Shown here: in pieces, positions 24,128-32,230 of the stretch | Layout of the letters: the number at the start of each line of letters is the position of its first letter | How positions within the stretch are numbered: position 1 is the stretch's first letter | Source of the DNA: Humisphaera borealis | Lineage (GTDB): Bacteria; Planctomycetota; Phycisphaerae; Tepidisphaerales; Tepidisphaeraceae | DNA length: 64,000 nt | Direction of reading: 5' to 3' | Assembly (NCBI RefSeq): GCF_015169395.1 | Contig: NZ_CP063458.1 | Span: forward strand, 6,014,001-6,078,000 | Translations under genes and position numbers: made by a program | Notes under the pieces: model-generated | Told to the model about the DNA's origin: nothing | Seen by the model: only the letters and a program-made list of their open reading frames with translations | The model's database searches: none

Positions 24128-25591
24128 TCACGCCAACACGCCGCGTATCGCCGCCGTCGCTTCTTCAACGTCGTCAAAGTGCCGTTTCTCGGTACCGATG
24201 ATCTGATAGTTTTCGTGGCCCTTCCCGGCAATGACGACGACATCGCCGGGCTCGGCATCGGCGATGATTCGGCGGATCGCCTCGCGACGATCGGGCTCGA
24301 CGACGGCGCGATCCCGCGCCGCTGGTGACAAACCGGCGACGACCTCATCGATAATCGCCAGCGGGTCTTCCGTCCGCGGATTGTCGCTGGTGATGTAAAC
24401 CGCATCGGCGAGCCGTTCGGCGGTCGCTGCCATGCGGGGGCGCTTGGTGCGGTCGCGGTCGCCGCCGCAGCCGAACAGTACACGCAGCTTCTTTTTCGTC
24501 ACCGGCCGGGCGGCGCGGAGCACATTGTCCAGGCCGTCGTCGGTGTGGGCGTAGTCCACAAAACACGCGAACGGCTGGCCGGCGCGAACCGGCTGCAGTC
24601 TTCCCGGCGCGCCGATCGCGTTTTTCAGTCCGGCGGCGATCTGATGCACGCTCAGACCACAGGTCTCGCCGGCGATCGCCGCCGCGCCCAATGCGTTTTC
24701 GATGTTGTGACGGCCGATGAGCAGCAGGCTCATTTCCGCCGTGCCGTCGGGCGTCTTCAGCATGAACTTCGTGCCGCCGGCGGTGGTCGCCGGCATCAGG
24801 GCGGCGTAGTCGCAGTCTTCGGTCAGGCCGAAGCGAACGACGCACGCCTTCGCATCCCGAACCATCCGGTCGGACCAGGGGCTGGCGGCATTGACGACGG
24901 CGACCGCATTCTCGCCGAGCGAGTTGAACAGCGACGCCTTGGCGTCGGCGTACGCGTCCATCGTCTTGTGGTAGTCCAGGTGGTCGCCGGTCAGGTTGGT
25001 AAACACGCCGCCGGCAAAGTTCACGCCCGCGGCCCGCCCCTGGTCCAGCGCGTGGCTGGAGATTTCCATCGCGCAGAACCCGCAGCCGTTGTCGCGCATC
25101 GCGGCCAGGTGGTCGGCGATGTCGCACGCCGAGGGGGTCGTCATGCTGGCTTCGCGGACGGATTTGCCGTCGTCCACCTCGACGGTGCCCACCAGGCCGC
25201 ACTTCAACCCTATGCGGCCCAACAGGTGGCGGAGCAGGTAGGTGGTCGTCGTCTTGCCGTTGGTTCCGGTAACGCCGATGACTTTCACGGCCCGGTCCGG
25301 CCGGCCGAGCAGCGTCATCGCGAGTTTCGAGGCGGCGGGGCGGATATCCCGGGCGATGACCTGCGGCAGAGGCGATTCGACCCTCGACGCCACCACGGCG
25401 GCCACCGCGCCGCGGCTCCGGGCGTCTTCCAGGAACTTCGCGCCGTCGGTCTTGCCGCCCGGACGCGCGACAAACAGATCGCCCGGCCGAACGAGTCGGC
25501 TGTCTTCGCGAACGGCGTTAATGGGAACGTTGGGAACCCGGTCCAGATCAACCGGAAGGGAGGCGGACCGCAGCAGATCGAACAGGAGCAT
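24128..25591 (-). CDS. murE: UDP-MurNAc-tripeptide synthetase MurE (meso-DAP type)
   Basis: A 487-residue Mur ligase adding the third residue of the stem peptide. The P-loop is VTGTNGKTTTTYLL; TTPSACDIADHLA, EISSHALDQGR and NLTGDHLDYHKTM follow. SDNPRTEDP matches the DNPR motif of ligases that use meso-diaminopimelate, so the wall is probably DAP-type. I chose ATG 25591 because AAGGA lies about 8 nt upstream. It is the first cluster gene in this window, and its upstream region now borders an insertion sequence. Confidence 0.95.
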   Translation of the reverse strand: MLLFDLLRSASLPVDLDRVPNVPINAVREDSRLVRPGDLFVARPGGKTDGAKFLEDARSRGAVAAVVASRVESPLPQVIARDIRPAASKLAMTLLGRPDRAVKVIGVTGTNGKTTTTYLLRHLLGRIGLKCGLVGTVEVDDGKSVREASMTTPSACDIADHLAAMRDNGCGFCAMEISSHALDQGRAAGVNFAGGVFTNLTGDHLDYHKTMDAYADAKASLFNSLGENAVAVVNAASPWSDRMVRDAKACVVRFGLTEDCDYAALMPATTAGGTKFMLKTPDGTAEMSLLLIGRHNIENALGAAAIAGETCGLSVHQIAAGLKNAIGAPGRLQPVRAGQPFACFVDYAHTDDGLDNVLRAARPVTKKKLRVLFGCGGDRDRTKRPRMAATAERLADAVYITSDNPRTEDPLAIIDEVVAGLSPAARDRAVVEPDRREAIRRIIADAEPGDVVVIAGKGHENYQIIGTEKRHFDDVEEATAAIRGVLA

Positions 25592-25739
25592 GGGACGTCC
25601 TTTTCCCGGAAACATCGGCAGATCCGAGGCTCAATGCCGGATGAAATGCCTGCGGCATCCGTGCCACGACCGACCGCCAGAGATTATCAGGACCAGCAGG
25701 AGGGTGCAAAGGGGTGCGACGCGACCCGTGCAGGGGCAG

Positions 25740-27050
25740 AGGGCAATCGCATCTCCTTTTGTCGATGGTTGTGTTTTGTACGGGTTGCGCTTTCTAACTT
25801 CTCTCGCTATCACTCCTTCACCGGTCGCGAAGCTTCGCTGGTAACAACTTTCATCTCCTGAAACGGAGCTTCGCCATGGATGGCCCTGCGACCAGTGGTA
25901 CCCTGCGCGCGTTTTCCAACCTCCCCGATCCTCGCGGCTGCAACGTGATTCACAAACTCCACGACATCCTCGTCATCTCCGTCTGCGCCGTTATCTGCGG
26001 CGCCGACGGCTGGGTCGACGTTGAACTCTATGGCAAGAGCAAGCTCTCCTGGCTTCGAACCTTCCTGGATCTTCCCCACGGCATCCCCTCTCACGACACC
26101 TTCGGTCGCGTCTTCGCCAAGCTCCATCCCGACGCCTTCGAGCAGTGTTTCAACGCCTGGGTCGGCGCGATCGCACAGTCCGCCGGCGGACGACTGATCG
26201 CGATCGACGGCAAGGCCATCCGCCGGTCCTTCGAACACGCCTGGGCCAGGAACAACATGACCCACATGGTCAGCGCGTTCGTCGACGCCCACCGGATGGT
26301 CTTCGGCCAGGTCGCCGTGGATGACAAGAGCAATGAGATCGAGGCGATCCCGCGGCTTTTGGGCCTGTTAGACATTCAGGACGCGACGGTGACGATCGAT
26401 GCCGCCGGCTGCCAGACGCAGATCGCCAGACAGATCGTCGATGCCGGCGGCAACTACGTGCTGTCGGTGAAGGAGAACCAGCCGAGGACCAGGCTTCGCC
26501 TCGTCCGACGCTGCACGCGAAGGTCAGGAAGCTGCTGGACGAAGCGATCCTGGGCGGCATGAAGGACGTGAGCCACGGCGTCCACGAGGAGTTCGACGCC
26601 GACCACGGCCGGCTGGACACCCGCAAAGTGTGGGTGATGGACGAAGTGCACTGGCTCGGCGACCTATGTCAGCAGTGGCCGGGACTGGCCGGCGTGATCG
26701 CGGTCGAACGCAAGCGGGAGGTGCTTGCCGGCAAGAGCAGCGTCGAGCGGCATTACTTCATCAGCAGCGTCGCAGGGACCGACGCCAGGGCGATGGCGGC
26801 GGCGATCCGCGGCCACTGGGCCATCGAGAACAAGCTGCACTGGCAACTGGACGTGAGCTCCCGCGAGGACGAGCGGCGGATCCGCAAAGGCTATGGTGCG
26901 GAGAACTACTCCCGGTTGTGCCGGCTGACGCTCAATCTTCTCAAGCGGGACAAGAGCATCAAAAACGGGATCCACGGGAAACGGTTAAAGGCAGGTTGGG
27001 ACGAGCACTACCTGCTCCGTCTGCTAACGACCTGAACATGCAATCGCCCT
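25740..27050 (+). mobile_element. ISAs1-family insertion sequence with target duplication
   Basis: Terminal inverted repeats are AGGGCAATCGCAT at the left and, read inward from the right, AGGGCGATTGCAT. The direct repeat GTGCAGGGGCA flanks the element at 25728-25738 and 27051-27061. The size, about 1.31 kb, fits the ISAs1 family. It landed between murE and greA, apparently in intergenic DNA. The intact ends and matching flanks suggest a fairly recent insertion, although the transposase is broken. Confidence 0.9.
25876..27035 (+). pseudogene. ISAs1-type transposase, frameshifted
   Basis: The first part (25876-26484) encodes an ISAs1/H-repeat transposase N-terminus: NLPDPRGCNVIHKLHDIL, ICGADGW, LPHGIPSHDTFGRVF, IAIDGKAIRRSF (first catalytic Asp) and VTIDAAGCQTQIA. 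The frame then slips. The rest (26508-27035) continues with PTLHAKVRKLL, YFISSVAGTDARAMAAAIRG, HWAIENKLHWQLDVSSRED (catalytic Glu) and LTLNLLKRDKS. A 23-bp stretch (26485-26507), bounded by CCGA on both sides, explains the shift; without it the protein reads ENQPTLH as in relatives. The element is therefore probably not autonomous. Confidence 0.9.
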
Positions 27051-27163
27051 GTGCAGGGGCATCTCATGGCTGTCGCAGGAAGGGTTAACCCCTCACGGCC
27101 GACATGGTTGACCGCGACGCGAACCGGAGCGCGACGGACCGATTTCCGAACGATTTCCGACCG

Positions 27164-27250
27164 TTGCCAATCGGGGAAACTGCCCTATACTGTGCCGTGC
27201 GATAAAAGTCCGCAAACCACCGCGCCCAGCGCGGTGGTTTGCGTTTTCTC
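27164..27250 (+). promoter_or_regulatory. greA promoter followed by leader terminator (GraL-like)
   Basis: A -35 box TTGCCA (27164-27169) and a -10 box TATACT (27186-27191) are 16 bp apart, predicting a start near 27198. Only 13 nt later a perfect 15-bp stem (27211-27225 with 27229-27243, loop CCA) is followed by TTTTCTC. This is a strong intrinsic terminator 108 nt before the greA ATG. Most transcripts should stop as RNAs of about 50 nt. E. coli greA has the same layout and yields the small RNA GraL. Confidence 0.75.
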
Positions 27251-27357
27251 AAGAGTCACGTTTTGACCCAGCCGGGCCACGAGCCCGCCTCAGTTTCAGC
27301 TTGCACGCGGGTCGCCTGCCACGGCGACCCGGGACTGCGATCGAAGGAGCGTTTGCC

Positions 27358-27825
27358 ATGCAGATAGTCAGCCCCGATGAGATGGAGCGTCTCCAGAAGA
27401 AGCGACAGGAGCTTTACGACCAGAAGCTCGATGTGCAGGACCGCATTCGCAAAGCTGCCGCCCTCGGCGACCTCTCGGAGAACGCCGAGTACCACTACGC
27501 CAAAGAAGAAAACCGCACCATCGGCCGGGAGCTGGCCGAGCTGGAATTGAAACTACGCACGGTCCAGGTGGTCGGCACCGACAACATCCCCAAGGACATG
27601 GTCTTCCTCGGCCATACCGTCAAGCTGCTGGACATGGACGACGAGAGCGAAACCATCGTCCGCCTGGTCGGCGAAGCCCAGCCGCCGACGGCGGGTTCCG
27701 ACGTCACCGACGTCTCGGCGACCAGCCCGATGGGCGAATCCCTGATGAAAGCCCGCGTCGGCGAAGTCATCAAGGTAAAGGCGCCGCGCGGCACGATGGA
27801 ATTCAAGATCGTTGAGATCCTGTAG
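27358..27825 (+). CDS. greA: Transcript cleavage factor GreA
   Basis: A 155-residue factor that rescues backtracked RNA polymerase by stimulating transcript cleavage. The coiled coil runs through the first 75 residues, with the tip motif GDLSENAEYHYAKEEN carrying the acidic residues needed for cleavage. The C-terminal FKBP-like domain ends VIKVKAPRGTMEFKIVEIL. The ATG at 27358 has GAAGGAG 8 nt upstream. The TAG stop lies within a GTAGGG hairpin. The upstream terminator suggests attenuation control. Confidence 0.94.
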   Translation: MQIVSPDEMERLQKKRQELYDQKLDVQDRIRKAAALGDLSENAEYHYAKEENRTIGRELAELELKLRTVQVVGTDNIPKDMVFLGHTVKLLDMDDESETIVRLVGEAQPPTAGSDVTDVSATSPMGESLMKARVGEVIKVKAPRGTMEFKIVEIL

Positions 27826-27842
27826 GGTCCGCCTTGGCGGAC
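27822..27842 (+). repeat. GTAGGG-headed hairpin (TCCGCCTTGGCGGA core) at greA stop
   Basis: GTAGGG followed by TCCGCCTTGGCGGAC. The TAG is the greA stop codon (CTG TAG GGT). The same core occurs as an inverted pair inside ftsW. Confidence 0.85.
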
Positions 27843-27853
27843 GCCCGGACGAC

Positions 27854-27952
27854 TGCAAAATGCAAAACATGCAATGAGAATTGCAAAATGAAGTTGCCGA
27901 TCGGTCGGCATGGTTCATTCTGCGTTTTTCATTGCATGTTTTGCATTTTGCA
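27854..27952. repeat. Second TGCAAAATGC-family inverted repeat
   Basis: Arms 27854-27892 and 27914-27952 (39 bp) pair with four mismatches. They share their first 24 bp with the perfect repeat at 3523-3611. It lies between greA and the convergent protease gene. Confidence 0.9.
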
Positions 27953-27984
27953 TTCCGGGTGTTCCGGTCTTCATCCTCGTTGAT

Positions 27985-29118
27985 TCACTCGCGTTCAACG
28001 CCGGCCCGACTCTCGCCCGGCACCACCCACACCATCTGCTTCTCGGTCTGCTGCCGCAGCAGCGTCAGCGGAATCCGTTCGCCCACCTTTTCCTCGGTCA
28101 GAATCCGCTGCAGGTCGTCGATGTGCCGCAGAGGCTTGCCGTCGAGTTCCAGCAGGACGTCACCTTCGATCAGGCCCGCGGTATGGGCCGGGCTGTCGGG
28201 CTCTACGCTGACGACAAGGATGCCCGTCTCTTCCGGCAGGTTGTGAAAGCGCACCACCCGCCGGTGGAGGGGCACGTTCTGCCCGCCGACACCGAGAAAG
28301 CTGCGCCGCACCCGGCCGTCGCGTATCAGCCGGCTGGCGATGAACTGCGCCGTCGCCGCGGGGATAGCAAAACAGATGCCCTGCGCGCCGGCGATGATGG
28401 CGGTGTTCACGCCGATCACCCGGCCACCGGAATCGACCAGCGGTCCGCCGGAGTTGCCGGGGTTCAAAGCCGCATCGGTCTGGATGATGTTGTCGGCGAG
28501 CCGTCCGGTCTTGCTACGGAACGAGCGGGCCAGATTGCTCACCACGCCCGCCGTCACGGTGTATTGGAAGCCGTACGGGTTGCCGATCGCAACGACAAGC
28601 TGGCCGACCTGGATGGCATTGGAATCGCCGAAGCTGACCGAGGTCAGGTTAGGCGCCAGGATCGATATCACCGCCAGGTCGGTTTCGGGGTCGTCCCCGA
28701 CCAGCGAGGCCTCGTATTGCCGACCGTCGGCGAGCGTGACACGGATTTTCTCCGCACCGTGGACGACGTGGCTATTGGTCAGGATCAGGCCGTCCGGCGT
28801 GAAGATGAACCCCGACCCGCTGCCGCCGTTGGGCATTTCGAACTGCTGTCCGGTCCGCCGATCGACGACTTGGCGCGGGGCGTGCTTGACCTCGATATTG
28901 ACGACGGCGGGCGAGGCCCGGCGGGCCGCACCGGTCACCGCGCGGCTATACGCATCGAGCAGATCGGCGTCGCCCAGGCCGGCGTCGCGCCGTTCGGCCG
29001 CTCGTGACCGATCGCCGACGTCAACCGCCGATGCGATACCGGCACTCGTCCCCTCGGCCACGGCGGCTCCGGTGCTGTCGTTCAGAACGTATTGCAGAAT
29101 CCGATTCGTGTGTTGCAT
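27985..29118 (-). CDS. HtrA/DegP-like serine protease with one PDZ domain
   Basis: A 377-residue trypsin-like protease. The catalytic triad is visible: His in LTNSHVVHGAE, Asp in DDPETDLAVI and Ser in NPGNSGGPLVD. A single C-terminal PDZ domain contains GILVVSVEPDSPAHTAGLIEGDVLL. The ATG at 29118 has AGAGG 7 nt upstream and gives a protein without a signal peptide, so it may be cytoplasmic. A GTG at 29337 would add a weakly hydrophobic leader (LARSLFILSLASL) but lacks a ribosome site. It is divergent from the clpP pair, so a proteostasis locus is plausible. Confidence 0.85.
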   Translation of the reverse strand: MQHTNRILQYVLNDSTGAAVAEGTSAGIASAVDVGDRSRAAERRDAGLGDADLLDAYSRAVTGAARRASPAVVNIEVKHAPRQVVDRRTGQQFEMPNGGSGSGFIFTPDGLILTNSHVVHGAEKIRVTLADGRQYEASLVGDDPETDLAVISILAPNLTSVSFGDSNAIQVGQLVVAIGNPYGFQYTVTAGVVSNLARSFRSKTGRLADNIIQTDAALNPGNSGGPLVDSGGRVIGVNTAIIAGAQGICFAIPAATAQFIASRLIRDGRVRRSFLGVGGQNVPLHRRVVRFHNLPEETGILVVSVEPDSPAHTAGLIEGDVLLELDGKPLRHIDDLQRILTEEKVGERIPLTLLRQQTEKQMVWVVPGESRAGVERE

Positions 29119-29600
29119 GGCAAACCTCTGGTATCGAGCCACGGCGGACGCGGTGCCGCTTCTCAACCTCGTTGGATGCGCAGCTCGGCTGGTTTGTGAC
29201 AGCATCGAACCAGTGCGTTCCGGGGTGCATGCCGGCCGAGTCTTTGTGCCGGCAGGGATGGACGCCTTAGAGCGCTGCGAAGGGATTAAAGAGGCAAGCG
29301 AGAGGATGAACAGGGACCGGGCCAGAGCACCACTCACTTGCCATGCAAAGGCGGCCGATAGACAGGGTGGCTACCGGTGCGCCGGTGCTCGGACGACCCG
29401 CCGGGTCAAATTGACGGTCCGGAACAACGGGCGTAGGATCGGCCCGGGTTGCGATGAGTGCTCCGATGCAGTGGCCTGAACGCAGTGGATGCTGCGTCGC
29501 GCTGCGTGGAAGTTCTCCCGATGAGTCTCCCCGTGCCGTAATGCAACCCGACACAAAGAACCGAGCCTGATCCGCCTTGACGCAAGATTCGAGGAAGCGA

Positions 29601-30437
29601 ATGACCAACCTGGACCTGACGAACGTCGACCCCCGCGTGGTGGCGAGACTCGCCGAACTGGAGTCGGCGGTGAAGTCTGCCGGCATCGACCCGGCGACGC
29701 TGACCCACACACCGGCTTACGCCGTGCCGCAAATGGGAATCCCCACCAGCACGCAGATGAACACCCGCGGCATGCCGAGCATGATTCCCGGCCGCGGCCC
29801 CGTCTCGATGCCGGTCGCCATGCCCGGGCCGGGCGGCGGGTCGTACAACCGCTACCGCGAAATGACCATCGAGGAACTGCTGCTCGAAAACCGGGTGGTG
29901 TTCCTCGTCGGCGAGATCAACCACGCGTCGGCGTACCGCGTCATCATGCACTTGCTTTACCTGCAGAGCGTGAAACGCGACGCGGACATCAACTTCTACA
30001 TCAACTCGCCCGGCGGTGTCGTGGATGACACGCTGGCGGTGTACGACATCATGAAGGTGCTGTCGTGCCAGATCGCCACCTACTGCATCGGCCGCGCCGA
30101 AAGCGGCGGGGCGGTGCTGTTCATGGCCGGCCAGAAGGGCAAGCGCTTCATCCTGCCCAACGCCAAGGTGATGATCCACCAGCCGTACGGCGGCGTGTAC
30201 GGACAGGCGGCGGACATCGAGATCCAGGCCGAGCAGATCCTGAAGGACAAGTCGTCGCTCATCAAGATCATGGCCGAGTGCACCGGCCAGACCATGGAAC
30301 GCATCCAGGAAGACTCCGAGCGCGACCGGTTCTTCGACGCCGAAGCCGCCGTGAAGTACGGCCTGTGCGACGAAGTGCTCGGCGGCAACGACACCGCGGC
30401 TGCCGTGACGGCGGCGGACGGGAACAAGCCGAAGTAG
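29601..30437 (+). CDS. clpP: ClpP-family protease subunit with extended N-terminus
   Basis: A 278-residue ClpP paralogue. The catalytic Ser is in GRAESGGAVLFMAG (rather than the usual GMAASMGA), His in VMIHQPYGG and Asp in ERDRFFDAEAAVKYG. About 85 extra residues precede the ClpP core, rich in Met, Pro and Gly (GIPTSTQMNTRGMPSMIP). The ATG at 29601 has GAGG 5 nt upstream. With the second clpP 167 bp downstream it may form a mixed ring, as in other bacteria with two subunits. Confidence 0.9.
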   Translation: MTNLDLTNVDPRVVARLAELESAVKSAGIDPATLTHTPAYAVPQMGIPTSTQMNTRGMPSMIPGRGPVSMPVAMPGPGGGSYNRYREMTIEELLLENRVVFLVGEINHASAYRVIMHLLYLQSVKRDADINFYINSPGGVVDDTLAVYDIMKVLSCQIATYCIGRAESGGAVLFMAGQKGKRFILPNAKVMIHQPYGGVYGQAADIEIQAEQILKDKSSLIKIMAECTGQTMERIQEDSERDRFFDAEAAVKYGLCDEVLGGNDTAAAVTAADGNKPK

Positions 30438-30447
30438 GTTGGAAGAA

Positions 30448-30558
30448 AGGCACGAAGGCATCAGGCACGAAGGCACGGAGGGTGGCCGAACGCGACGCCG
30501 CTCACCAGAAACGTCCTGACCCTGCGTGCCTCAACTCCTTCGTGCCTCCGTGCCTTCA
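30448..30558. repeat. GGCACGAAGGCA-word inverted repeat between the clpP genes
   Basis: The left arm (30448-30481) is AGGCACGAAGGCATCAGG and CACGAAGGCACGGAGG; the right arm (30523-30558) is CGTGCCTC / CTTCGTGCCTCCGTGCCTT. It has the same vocabulary as the in-frame insert in dnaE. Confidence 0.9.
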
Positions 30559-30603
30559 CCGACTCTGTTTCGCGCCACTCGACTCCGAACAAAACTGACT
30601 CCC

Positions 30604-31248
30604 ATGACTTCCAACACCCTCATCCCCATCGTCGTCGAGAAGTCCGGCCGCGGCGAGCGGGCTTACGACATCTACTCGCGCCTGCTCCGCGACCGCATCA
30701 TCATGCTGACGGGCCCCGTCACCGATGAGTCGGCCTCGGTCATCCAGGCACAGTTGCTCTTCCTGTCCAACGAAGACCCCAAGAGCGACATCAACTTTTA
30801 CATCAACTCGCCCGGCGGCAGCGTGTCGGCGGGATTCGGCATCGTCGACACGATGAAGTTCCTCCGCTGCGACGTCGCCACCACCTGCATCGGCATGGCC
30901 GCCAGCATGGGCGCGATCCTGCTGTCGGCCGGCACCAAGGGCAAGCGCTCCTGCCTGCCCAATGCACAGGTCATGCTCCACCAGCCGCTCATCGGCGGCG
31001 TGATGCAGGGCCCGGCGACGGACCTTGCGATCGAAGCCCAGCACATGCTTCGCCTCCGCGACCGCATGTACAAGCTGATGGCCGAGTGGACCGGCAAGAC
31101 GCCTGAAACCATTCACCGCGACTTCGACCGCAACAAGTGGCTCTTCGCCGAAGAAGCCGTCGCCTACGGCTGCGCCGACAAGGTGCTCGAACGCATCCCC
31201 GAAACGATCGCCCGTCCGCTGCCGACGGGTGAAGACGAGAAGGTGTGA
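30604..31248 (+). CDS. clpP: ClpP protease subunit
   Basis: A 214-residue ClpP. The catalytic Ser is in [16 protein letters not shown], His in [10 protein letters not shown] and Asp in [16 protein letters not shown]. The N-terminus ([28 protein letters not shown]) is the standard one, which makes this the canonical subunit of the pair. No strong ribosome site precedes the ATG. A CCCTCTCCCC/GGGGAGAGGG hairpin (31262-31294) follows the stop. Confidence 0.93.
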   Translation: MTSNTLIPIVVEKSGRGERAYDIYSRLLRDRIIMLTGPVTDESASVIQAQLLFLSNEDPKSDINFYINSPGGSVSAGFGIVDTMKFLRCDVATTCIGMAASMGAILLSAGTKGKRSCLPNAQVMLHQPLIGGVMQGPATDLAIEAQHMLRLRDRMYKLMAEWTGKTPETIHRDFDRNKWLFAEEAVAYGCADKVLERIPETIARPLPTGEDEKV

Positions 31249-31324
31249 GGGCCTGAATCCGCTCCCTCTCCCCTGTACTCGGGGGAGAGGGAGTGAAGAA
31301 GTCACTTGCGTTCGGAGCCACCTC

Positions 31325-32005
31325 ATGTCATCCATCCGAACGATCGCCTCATTCGCCCCGACGATCGGTCTCTCGCTTCTTCTGATCGCAACCGGCTGCG
31401 GCGGCAGCCCTTCGACGGCCAATATCGAGCTCCGCAAGGAGAAGCAGGCGCTGGCGGCCAGGGTTGCCGAACTGGAAACCAAGTCTGCAGCAGATCAGCG
31501 CGTCATCGAAAGCCTGCGCGACAGCCGGCCGACCATCCCCACGCTCCCTCCCGATCGCCTGGCCCGGCTGTTCACCACGACCGGCCTCGAACTCGGCCGA
31601 CTCACCGGCGGTCTGGACACCGACGGCAAGAAAACCGGCGATGAAGGCGTCAAGGTCTACATCGCCCCGATCGACAACGAAGGTCAGCCGATCAAGATGT
31701 CAGGGAGCTTTACCGTCGAGGCGTTCGACCTGGCCGACACGGCATCCCCGCTCGTGGGCACCTGGGCGTTCGATGTCGCTTCGGTCCGCAAGAAGTGGCG
31801 GGGCAGCTTCCTGGATTACAACTACGTCCTCGACTGCCCCTGGCAGGAGAAGGTTCCCACGCACGATGAACTGACCCTCAAGATCACCTTCGTTGACGAA
31901 CTGACGCAGGCGCCGTTCAAGATTCAGACGGTGGTGAAGGTCAAACTTCCGACGGCACCCACAACGCAACCGACCACCGCGCCGGCAACCAAGACCGGTG
32001 GCTAA
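31325..32005 (+). CDS. Lipoprotein of unknown function with coiled coil
   Basis: A 226-residue protein. Residues 1-25 end in LLLIATGCGG, a lipobox, so it should be lipid-anchored. A short coiled coil (LRKEKQALAARVAELETK) follows. The C-terminal domain is probably beta-rich (VKVYIAPIDNEGQPIKMSGSF, KITFVDELTQ), ending in a Thr/Pro-rich tail. I do not recognise the family. Confidence 0.75.
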   Translation: MSSIRTIASFAPTIGLSLLLIATGCGGSPSTANIELRKEKQALAARVAELETKSAADQRVIESLRDSRPTIPTLPPDRLARLFTTTGLELGRLTGGLDTDGKKTGDEGVKVYIAPIDNEGQPIKMSGSFTVEAFDLADTASPLVGTWAFDVASVRKKWRGSFLDYNYVLDCPWQEKVPTHDELTLKITFVDELTQAPFKIQTVVKVKLPTAPTTQPTTAPATKTGG

Positions 32006-32041
32006 AGCGCGACATTGACACTGATCAGGTATATCGTGCGC

Positions 32042-32194
32042 TTTTTAGCGCCATCCCCGAAGGGGTGGGCTCGGACGACGCGACTCGCGCAGATGTTCGA
32101 TGTTCGACACAGACGGGGACGGAGATCTCCCGGTCGTCCACACCAACCGCGCGATCCGCGCCAGAGCCCACCCCTTCGGGGATGGCGCTAAAAA
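32042..32194. repeat. Perfect 31-bp-arm inverted repeat
   Basis: Arms 32042-32072 and 32164-32194 are exactly complementary, with a 91-bp spacer. Each arm holds CCCCGAAGGGGTGGGC, and the whole starts and ends with TTTTTAGCGCC/GGCGCTAAAAA. It lies between convergent genes (lipoprotein and EEP nuclease) and could stop transcription in both directions. Confidence 0.92.
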
Positions 32195-32230
32195 TCGGAG
32201 TCGCGCGGTTTCACCGGTTCCCGGTCCCGA

